DNA from: a virus
Direction: 5' to 3' (one strand)
DNA: 20,024 nucleotides
Virus record (IMG/VR): IMGVR_UViG_3300032288_002231
Span: 1 to 20,024 of that record
A program made the translations under genes and the position numbers. Of this stretch, positions 14,094 to 19,539 are shown one piece after another (the first letter of the stretch is position 1; every line of letters begins with the position of its first letter). The notes below the pieces were generated by a model, which saw nothing but the letters and a program-made list of their open reading frames with translations, ran no database searches and was not told the origin of the DNA.

Positions 14094-14773
14094 TAGCTAC
14101 TCCGGGAGCGAGAGCGCCCGGCGGGTGATCTGGGGTTCCTGATCAAGAACCGCCCGGCTGATCTCATCCTACGCCCGATAGATGCCCGGTTGCTGTAATT
14201 CCTCAAGCCGACCGATCCGCCATATCCCCACCAATAGAATCGGCCCTTAGATGGAGCCATGATCATGTCATTCATCACCTTTCGGGGAACGCGGGGATAA
14301 GTGTAACGGCCCCCCGGGTTGTTTCTGGATGGATTGATGACGATCATCGTCAGATCGCCTCGTTCCATCAGGTACTGCCGGACATTCACGGCAGAACTCA
14401 ATCGCCCCGGAACCATTGCCAGATTGACGGCGTCTGTTCTGCCCCCAAGCGGCCTGAAATTGATTCCGGCAATCCAGCTTGATCGGACGGCAAAATCCAG
14501 CCCGTCCGTGTATTGCTGAACCGGAGCAGCCCCGGGAACAGTCCTTCCGGGCCTTGGCGGGACGGCTGACGGCTTGGGCGGCTGGAATGGTTTGACTGTT
14601 GGTGCTTTTGGCTGGAACCCCTGCTTCCCCGGGGCTCCAATCCGCTGCAACCGAGCGCCCAATCTGGCAAGCGCCTGACTTGCAGAAACAAGGATATTAC
14701 CAGCGCCTTGGGCTGCCCCCTTGAAGACAGCTTGGAAGAATTTCAGAAAGCTTCCCGGCGTGGGGGCGGCCAT
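14093..14773 (-). CDS. KTSC-domain-like protein with basic tail
   Basis: The protein has 226 residues. Residues ~1-45 are an amphipathic Ala/Gly-rich helix; ~48-85 are a Lys/Pro-rich linker. From ~92 there are two halves that match the KTSC family (Pfam KTSC, about 60 residues, function unknown, often in phages): VRSSWIAGINFRPLG (~95-109), and later GRYTYPRVPRKVMNDMIMAPS then KGRFYWW. They are separated by an insertion of about 45 residues not found in a plain KTSC domain. The C-terminus is Arg/Ser-rich (RRMRSAGRF ... RSRSRSS), suited to binding nucleic acid. It has no strong Shine-Dalgarno, and starts two bases after the previous stop. The domain call is moderate; the function is unknown. 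Confidence 0.55.
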   Translation of the reverse strand: MAAPTPGSFLKFFQAVFKGAAQGAGNILVSASQALARLGARLQRIGAPGKQGFQPKAPTVKPFQPPKPSAVPPRPGRTVPGAAPVQQYTDGLDFAVRSSWIAGINFRPLGGRTDAVNLAMVPGRLSSAVNVRQYLMERGDLTMIVINPSRNNPGGRYTYPRVPRKVMNDMIMAPSKGRFYWWGYGGSVGLRNYSNRASIGRRMRSAGRFLIRNPRSPAGRSRSRSS

Positions 14774-14775
14774 TG

Positions 14776-15090
14776 TTACAGGGCTTGATAGGTCAGGTGA
14801 CCACCGACAGCCACGGCGGCAGACAGGTTGATAATCAATGCTTGCCCGGAAGCAGTCTCAAACAGGCCAGCAAAACCGCTGGGGGCAAGACCGGCTCCGG
14901 ATGGGGCGGCACCGCCGTTTGTGGTCAATGGCATGGCCCCGGTGATGTCGGTGGAACCTGATTTGAATTTGACCGACACATCACCCGCGGCAATCACGGT
15001 ATAGGACACCACTCGGATTTTTCGTCCGGGTTGGGCGGCCACAAGCGTTGTGTCACCGGAAGCCGATGTGGAAATGGTTGCAAATGGCAT
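14776..15090 (-). CDS. Small beta-rich phage protein (structural-like)
   Basis: The protein has 104 residues and GAGGGGG before the ATG. The pattern MPFATISTSASGDTTLVAAQ, then GRKIRVVSYTVIAAGDVSVK, then SGSTDITGAMPLTTNGG and a hydrophobic LSAAVAVGGHLTYQAL end is a compact beta sandwich. It recurs as a small phage protein, usually near structural genes. Here it sits apart from the late module, between RusA and a KTSC-like gene. It has no signal peptide and no catalytic motif. I would call it a decoration- or receptor-related protein only tentatively. Confidence 0.6.
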   Translation of the reverse strand: MPFATISTSASGDTTLVAAQPGRKIRVVSYTVIAAGDVSVKFKSGSTDITGAMPLTTNGGAAPSGAGLAPSGFAGLFETASGQALIINLSAAVAVGGHLTYQAL

Positions 15091-15104
15091 GACGGATTCC
15101 CCCT

Positions 15105-15518
15105 CTACTGGATAAGTGACACGGTCGCATAGGCCATGCTTGCCGCCGAATCATTTAGCCGAACGGTGACTTCCCGGACGAACTGGCATGAATCATCCTC
15201 AAGCCAACCGCGGGCAACCAGATAATCAAGGATTGGCTTGGCGCAGTTGTCAAGATCGCGATTGGATCGCCAACCCTTCCCGGGGGTGATCAATATCAGA
15301 ACCTTGACCGGGCGTCGGGCTTGGTGGATTTTGCATTCCTGAACAAGGATGGCGGCATCTGATTCCGTCAGCCATGCCTGATATTTTTTGGACTTGTGAA
15401 TCCGTCTCCCCACACCGCGCCAAATGTGGTTGGTGCTGGGCGGGATCGGCAAATCAAACTCGGCTATCAGGTGACGCACATCGTCGCCCAATGTCCGGTG
15501 ATCGTCCATCGCTGCCAC
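15105..15518 (-). CDS. rusA: RusA-type Holliday junction resolvase (endodeoxyribonuclease)
   Basis: The frame gives up to 137 residues from GTG 15518; ATG 15509 would give 134. Neither has a good Shine-Dalgarno. The N-terminal IPPSTNHIWR is the RusA beta strand and loop. The catalytic core is RDLDNCAKPILDYL (Asp88, Asp90, Lys94), then GWLEDDSC with Asp108/109 and the VTVRLN strand, matching the Asp70/Asp72/Asp91 metal site of E. coli RusA. It resolves four-way DNA junctions and would clear branches before packaging. It follows the second sigma-like gene after 25 bases. Length is near the family norm of about 120 residues, and all active-site acids are present. Confidence 0.9.
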   Translation of the reverse strand: MAAMDDHRTLGDDVRHLIAEFDLPIPPSTNHIWRGVGRRIHKSKKYQAWLTESDAAILVQECKIHQARRPVKVLILITPGKGWRSNRDLDNCAKPILDYLVARGWLEDDSCQFVREVTVRLNDSAASMAYATVSLIQ

Positions 15519-15543
15519 ACATACCAGATCACAGTTTCATCTC

Positions 15544-16116
15544 TCATACGGCCATTTCCATATTCTTGGCCCTGATATGTTTTCGGATGTAATCCACGGC
15601 GCTCAGCCATGAATTGCCGATGCTGTTCCTTGACCGTTTCATCATACGGCCTATTTCCCTGTGGTTGTATCCCTCCCCCTTAAGCTCAGCGATTTTCACC
15701 CAATCCTTTAACGGCAAAAGATTGATCAATTCCTTGTATTGCTTGCAAGCTTCCAGATTTTGCAGTCTGGCTGCCGGGTCAAAATCATCGCCGCCGATCT
15801 GGCATTCTTCTTCGCCAAGCGGGATATTCCTGCGGATGTCCCGTTTCAGGTTGTAATTCCAGCGCAGGATATTTTTCTTCGTGAATCTGACGGTGTTCAT
15901 GAAATAGGTCGAGAACTGGAACCCGCGCTCCGGCTCAAACGCCATCGCTGAACGGCACAAGATGAACAGCAATTCTGAATACCATTCATCAGAATCCATC
16001 CCGGAAGGGGGCGAGAATTGGCGCATGGCAAACGGGACCAGCGCCAGATTCTTTTCAACCAATCCTTTCTGATATTCGGTCATCTCACCATTTAAGGCAT
16101 GATCTGTCGTATTCAT
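15544..16116 (-). CDS. RNA polymerase sigma-70-like factor (second in the window)
   Basis: The frame gives 190 residues from ATG 16116; ATG 16083 (residue 12) is an alternative because neither has a convincing Shine-Dalgarno. Region 2 (about residues 40-85) contains MDSDEWYSELLFILCRSAMA, then ERGFQFSTYFMNTVRFTKKN, the core-binding and -10 recognition helices. Region 4 (about 130-182) contains a helix-turn-helix, KGEGYNHREIGRMMKRSRNS. The N-terminus and region 2 clearly align with the factor at 18329-18898, so they are paralogues. It should compete for host core polymerase and open a distinct promoter set, presumably middle or late genes. Its start overlaps the previous small gene by 32 bases. 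Confidence 0.8.
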   Translation of the reverse strand: MNTTDHALNGEMTEYQKGLVEKNLALVPFAMRQFSPPSGMDSDEWYSELLFILCRSAMAFEPERGFQFSTYFMNTVRFTKKNILRWNYNLKRDIRRNIPLGEEECQIGGDDFDPAARLQNLEACKQYKELINLLPLKDWVKIAELKGEGYNHREIGRMMKRSRNSIGNSWLSAVDYIRKHIRAKNMEMAV

Positions 16117-16264
16117 GGACGATCTTTTCCAGCTTGTCGTTTTGGCTTGTCAGGGAATCAATATGGGCCAACAAACATAAAATGTCATGTTTCAGGATCG
16201 GATCAATACAACCGTTCAAACGATCCTGTATTTCCCCGCGCCTCGCATCCGTGAACGCTTCCAT
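16085..16264 (-). CDS. Very small protein overlapping the second sigma gene
   Basis: The protein has 59 residues, beginning MEAFTDARRGEIQDRL at ATG 16264 with a strong GGAGGG site about 7 bases upstream. The upstream gene ends at 16268, so the ribosome-binding site lies inside its last codons. The last part, LAHIDSLTSQNDKLEKIVHE, has a heptad-like pattern and could form a short coiled coil. It overlaps the start of the sigma-like gene by 32 bases in another frame. Start signal and spacing support it; no homologue is recognised. A plausible idea is a sigma partner or regulator, but that is only inferred from overlap. Confidence 0.55.
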   Translation of the reverse strand: MEAFTDARRGEIQDRLNGCIDPILKHDILCLLAHIDSLTSQNDKLEKIVHEYDRSCLKW

Positions 16265-16267
16265 GCG

Positions 16268-16516
16268 TCAGCCCTCCTTTTTTTTCATCAACACCCTGAG
16301 CGGCAACTTGGCTTGGCCGATGTACTCAACCGGCGTAAATGGCTTGATCCCGAGCCAATAGTTTAGTTTTCCATCCGGGCCATTCTCGTAATAGGAATAC
16401 TCCCCCGTTTCGGTATCCACGGACACAGTCATCTGGGGAAGCCTTTTCCCATCAGCGTCATAAAGCTCGGCAGTCATCCCGGCCCTGCTCAAATCCTTTG
16501 CGTTGATTTTGGCCAT
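16268..16516 (-). CDS. Small protein, unknown function
   Basis: The protein has 82 residues from ATG 16516, preceded by an AGGGTG purine tract. It is a mixed alpha/beta sequence with VSVDTETGEYSYYENGPDGK, a beta hairpin, then an LGIKPFTPVEYIGQAKLPLR strand and a basic KKKEG end. No catalytic residues, signal peptide or membrane helix is evident. It follows the hairpin at 16535-16566, so it may be transcribed separately from the secreted-protein genes or by read-through. Confidence 0.6.
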   Translation of the reverse strand: MAKINAKDLSRAGMTAELYDADGKRLPQMTVSVDTETGEYSYYENGPDGKLNYWLGIKPFTPVEYIGQAKLPLRVLMKKKEG

Positions 16517-16534
16517 GTGTCACCCTGAAAGAAC

Positions 16535-16566
16535 CAACCCTGCCATCGGTGGGGATGACAGGGTTG
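16535..16566 (-). terminator. Terminator-like hairpin after the secreted-protein genes
   Basis: In the transcript CAACCCTG-U-CAUC pairs with GAUG-G-CAGGGUUG: 13 pairs including one U-G, with a CCCACC loop (16548-16553). The following bases GGUUCUUUC are only moderately U-rich. A smaller perfect hairpin (ACGGAC/GTCCGT, 16588-16602) lies between it and the stop codon of the upstream gene. It is a strong stem, but the weak U tract leaves intrinsic termination uncertain; it could instead protect the 3' end of the mRNA. Confidence 0.55.
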
Positions 16567-16601
16567 AATGCCCGGAACAATCAGATCACGGACATTGTCC
16601 G

Positions 16602-16940
16602 TCAGTATCGGCAGCAAGCGTACCAAAGGCCGTTTGACCCTTGGGCAATCCCGACTTCCCGCGGTTGCCAGCGGTTGCGGTAGCAACAGGACATTTCGGC
16701 TTGCTGGGGCGTTGATCCGCAACCGACGCCCTCATACCCGAGATTGCCCCCGAAATGCCCAATCCTCAAGATTCTGGCCATGTGATTGGCCACGCCTTGA
16801 GCGGATGAAAATTCAGCAGACGGGACGGCTTGCCCTCCATTGTTTCCATTGGAACCTCCCCGTCTGCCGAATAGACCGAACGGACCGGCGAACAGCCCGG
16901 GGGTGAGTACCAGCAAAGCCATCAGCGCAATCCGTTGCAT
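16602..16940 (-). CDS. Secreted small Cys-rich protein of planctomycete type
   Basis: The protein has 112 residues, with AAGGAG 8 bases before the ATG. Residues 1-19 (MQRIALMALLVLTPGLFAG) are a signal peptide, followed by a Gly/Asn/Arg-rich linker. Residues 47-112 form a small domain: AQGVANHMAR, IGHFGGNLGYEGVG, CC (85-86), VGIAQG and WYACC (107-110). I recognise this GH ... YEGVG ... CC ... GxA ... WYA arrangement from many exported planctomycete proteins of unknown function. The even number of Cys residues suggests disulfides after export. A phage copy beside a clamp gene is unexpected and reads as host-derived cargo. No enzymatic role is known. Confidence 0.75.
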   Translation of the reverse strand: MQRIALMALLVLTPGLFAGPFGLFGRRGGSNGNNGGQAVPSAEFSSAQGVANHMARILRIGHFGGNLGYEGVGCGSTPQQAEMSCCYRNRWQPREVGIAQGSNGLWYACCRY

Positions 16941-16952
16941 GGGTGGGGCTCC

Positions 16953-17204
16953 TTACTTGGACTTCTTGCCAGACTCAACGGGAACGATCACGACCTTTTC
17001 ACCGACCTTGCGGTAAATGGTTTCGGTCTTGATAACGGCGGGCTTTTCCTCAACCTTTTTCACCGTTTCCACAGGGGCGCAACGGGCGGCTTTGCGTTCA
17101 GCCCGGCGGGCAAAGAACCCCTTGGGGGCGCAATCCGGGCAATCACCAGCAACCGAAACGGCGCAAACCAAAGCCACGGCGCAAACGGACAAGATGCTTT
17201 TCAA
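16953..17204 (-). CDS. Small secreted protein (signal peptide, Cys motif), TTG start
   Basis: The protein has 83 residues from TTG 17204, chosen because GGAGGG lies 7 bases upstream and the signal peptide (MKSILSVCAVALVCAVSVAG) then starts at residue 1. An upstream ATG at 17249 would put 15 unlikely residues before it. The mature part starts DCPDCAPKG, then a basic FFARRAERKAAR segment, a Cys, and a Lys/Val/Glu-rich tail (AVIKTETIYRKVGEKVVIVP). It resembles the small, basic, Cys-containing exported proteins seen in planctomycetes. It is 12 bases upstream of the second secreted protein. A strict lipobox is absent, so a lipoprotein is unlikely. Confidence 0.7.
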   Translation of the reverse strand: MKSILSVCAVALVCAVSVAGDCPDCAPKGFFARRAERKAARCAPVETVKKVEEKPAVIKTETIYRKVGEKVVIVPVESGKKSK

Positions 17205-17249
17205 CTCAAACCCTCCTTGGTGGGAACCAATCACCGGAACACCCGGCAA

Positions 17250-18332
17250 TCAACTCAACGGCATCAAAAGATACCGATACTTGTCGCAAGTGATCAATGC
17301 CGGTTTTTTGTCCGAGCAGAAATGGAACACGACCTCTTGCGCTGCGTCCAGCGTTTTCATGGCATCAATCAGGTATTTCCAATTCAGGTCAATTTCAAAA
17401 TTCCCGCTTGCCGGCAACACGGGCTTGATCACGGATGTTCCGTATCCCGTCTCCGTCTTGCTTCGGAACAAAACATCCGCGTTGTGGCTTCGCATGGTCA
17501 CACGGTGCATATCATCCGAAACCGCGGTTGCCTTGCGGATTCCGTCCAGCAATTCCCCGGCGGTGGTGGTGAATTCAACCGTGACTTCGGAATCCTTGGG
17601 CAAAACCCCGCGGTAGTCTGGGAATTTACCCTCAATCAAAACCGTCTGCACTAGCACATTGTGAAATCGGATAGTGAACTTTCTGCCAACCACAATCCCG
17701 CAATCGGCGTCCGGGTCAGCATGGATCACCCGCTCGATCAGATTGCTGGCCCGCCCGGGGATGATGGATGTGGATTCCGGGGAATGGATGTCATCCCCAT
17801 AGATCACTAGACGGCGGCCATCCGTTGCCACGCCGTTGAGCTTTTCCTTGGCCAAGCTGATCAGGATTCCCGTCATGGAATAGCGGGAAGTCTCATGGGA
17901 AACCGCGTGGGATGTGGCATGGATGACCGAATCCAAATCCCCGGCCTTGACGGAGAATGATTTGCCGGATTCCTCAACGATAACATCGGGGTATCCGGTC
18001 GGGTCAATCCGGGCCAACTCGTATTGACTCAATCCGGATTGGATGACGATCTTTTCCCCGGATTCCTGAACCGTCACCATGTCCGAAGCCGCCGACAGAA
18101 TGGCGTTCAGCCTGTGGGCATCAATCAGGATTTGGCCATCCCCGGAAACATCAGCCTCAAGCATCTCAATACGGATTCCAAGTTCCAGATCGGTTGCCGC
18201 AATCGTGCATCGTCCGTTGATGCTGGTGATGCTGATACAAGCCAACTCGGGCTTGATTGCCTTGGCCGGGATGGCTTGGGCGCAGAATTTGACAGCGTCC
18301 CGAATCTGGCTTGTCTCAATCGTCAGTTTCAT
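17250..18332 (-). CDS. dnaN: DNA polymerase III beta subunit (sliding clamp)
   Basis: The protein has 360 residues from ATG 18332, the start that overlaps the sigma stop as ATGA and has CAGGGGG before it. An upstream ATG (18365) would add 11 residues inside the sigma gene. It begins MKLTIETSQIRDAVKFCAQA, the first helix of beta-clamp domain 1, and has MTGILISLAKEKLNGVATDG in domain 2. It ends YRYLLMPLS, close to the family C-terminus. Length fits bacterial clamps of about 366 residues. It forms a ring on DNA and tethers polymerases and other factors. A phage-encoded clamp implies its own polymerase or exchange with the host clamp; none is in this window. Coupling to a sigma-like gene invites a T4-like link between replication and transcription. 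Confidence 0.92.
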   Translation of the reverse strand: MKLTIETSQIRDAVKFCAQAIPAKAIKPELACISITSINGRCTIAATDLELGIRIEMLEADVSGDGQILIDAHRLNAILSAASDMVTVQESGEKIVIQSGLSQYELARIDPTGYPDVIVEESGKSFSVKAGDLDSVIHATSHAVSHETSRYSMTGILISLAKEKLNGVATDGRRLVIYGDDIHSPESTSIIPGRASNLIERVIHADPDADCGIVVGRKFTIRFHNVLVQTVLIEGKFPDYRGVLPKDSEVTVEFTTTAGELLDGIRKATAVSDDMHRVTMRSHNADVLFRSKTETGYGTSVIKPVLPASGNFEIDLNWKYLIDAMKTLDAAQEVVFHFCSDKKPALITCDKYRYLLMPLS

Positions 18333-18898
18333 GCTTGCCCCCTGATCTGTTCCCCGGCCCACCACATCCTCGTGTGGGCGTGATCCTTGATTTGCCTCAC
18401 CCGTTCATGGCTGATCCCGTGATCCCTGCCGATGACACGATGGGATTCATCCCAATTGCAACGATCAACCACTTCCAAATCGCGCTGGCTCAATCCAGCC
18501 GCATTGGCAAGGAAATCAATTTCCTCGCGGTTTTCATACTGTACACAGTCATCACGATGATCAGCAACCAAGGCCATCAATGACCGGTCTTTTTTTTCGT
18601 CATCGTAGGACAGGTTCAATGACAATACTTTCTTTTTGTCTGCGACCAAAAAATTGCGCCACAGTTTCCGCAGCTTCCATTTGAGCCCGTTGAACGCATA
18701 GGTGGAAAATGCCCCCTTGCTGGGATCATATGTCACCGCTGCCCGGCACAATCCAAGCGACAATTCAGAATAAATTTCATCTGAGTCCATCGGCGGCATC
18801 CGGTTTTTATTCATGAACGAATAAAGCAACCGTATGTTGTCCCCAACCAGTTTGGATTGCTCATCGGTCAACACAAAATTTTTGATTATCTTGCTCAT
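18329..18898 (-). CDS. RNA polymerase sigma-70-like factor (first in the window)
   Basis: The protein has 189 residues; its ATG overlaps the preceding stop (ATGA), behind ACGGAG. Residues ~37-81 are region 2 (MDSDEIYSELSLGLCRAAVT, then SKGAFSTYAFNGLKWKLRKL). Residues ~136-178 are region 4, with a helix-turn-helix (ESHRVIGRDHGISHERVRQI) that is close to canonical sigma-70 region 4.2. The linker is charged and lacks region 3. By family it binds host core RNA polymerase and directs it to phage promoters. It is translationally coupled to the clamp gene that follows, so the two proteins may be made at a fixed ratio. It is paralogous to 15544-16116. Confidence 0.85.
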   Translation of the reverse strand: MSKIIKNFVLTDEQSKLVGDNIRLLYSFMNKNRMPPMDSDEIYSELSLGLCRAAVTYDPSKGAFSTYAFNGLKWKLRKLWRNFLVADKKKVLSLNLSYDDEKKDRSLMALVADHRDDCVQYENREEIDFLANAAGLSQRDLEVVDRCNWDESHRVIGRDHGISHERVRQIKDHAHTRMWWAGEQIRGQA

Positions 18899-19539
18899 TG
18901 GGCTCCGTTCCCTATGCGTTGCAGCAACCCAGCCAGACGGGCTTGAATGTCCTCGTTTTTGCTGGTCGCCTTCAACCGCATCGTCTCAGCAGCGGCGCGA
19001 AGTTCCTTTTCGTGCCGTTCCATCTGCTCCCGATAGTTTTGGTTTCTGCGGGTGTATTCGTCAAGGCCAATTAACTTCCGCTCCCGCCCGGGCTGTTGTT
19101 TTTCCATGTGGGCATTCACGCCCGTTTCAATCCGCTGGCCGATGTGGCATGAGCAGGTCACGGCTTGGGTCTGGTGCGTTCCCATGCCCGGGTTCCATTT
19201 CCCGTCAACGATCTGCTCAAGATGCGGCAGCCCGCAAACCCAGCCAGCCCCCCGGCAATGTCCACAGGATGGCCAAGGCAACGCCTGACGATCCAATCGA
19301 TCCTTTTCTCGGGCCTGATGATCGGCAAGTCGCAATTCATCCCGGATGGCTTGCAGATGCTCCGTTCCCCAATTCGGGATTTTTTCCCTACGGGCAGTAG
19401 CCAAAACAGCGGCAATCAACTCCCGGTTGGATCGGCCCTCAGCCCGGAACACCTCATTCCACAGGGCATATGTCTGAGCCCAGTTTTCCCCGGAACATCC
19501 GAACAATCGAGCGTGGATATCCCACCAGTTACCTTCCAT
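18895..19539 (-). CDS. Zinc-knuckle protein of the replication block (unknown function)
   Basis: The protein has 214 residues; the start overlaps the end of the replication gene by 11 bases, behind GAGGGGGGAAGG. The first ~80 residues are helical, with WWDIHARLFGCSGENWAQ near the start. Residues 92-102 are CGHCRGAGWVC, a C-x-x-C-x-G-x-G knuckle like those in DnaJ. Cys129, Cys131 and His132 (CSCH) could complete a zinc site. The C-terminal ~65 residues are a charged coiled-coil (EYTRRNQNYREQMERHEKEL). Next to the replication protein it may be a helicase loader or accessory factor, but no ATPase motif is present. The zinc site is supported; the role is not. Confidence 0.65.
   Translation of the reverse strand: MEGNWWDIHARLFGCSGENWAQTYALWNEVFRAEGRSNRELIAAVLATARREKIPNWGTEHLQAIRDELRLADHQAREKDRLDRQALPWPSCGHCRGAGWVCGLPHLEQIVDGKWNPGMGTHQTQAVTCSCHIGQRIETGVNAHMEKQQPGRERKLIGLDEYTRRNQNYREQMERHEKELRAAAETMRLKATSKNEDIQARLAGLLQRIGNGAQ

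Noticed and set aside
16935-17654. Long plus-strand open frame of about 239 codons opposite the clamp and secreted-protein genes
   Set aside because: It lies antisense to dnaN and a signal-peptide gene with clear family features, has no recognisable domain, and every supported gene is on the minus strand. Codon bias of the opposite strand explains its length.
18333-18365. Upstream ATG for the clamp at 18365
   Set aside because: It adds 11 residues not expected in beta clamps and lies inside the sigma gene. ATG 18332 has GGGGG spacing and an ATGA overlap.
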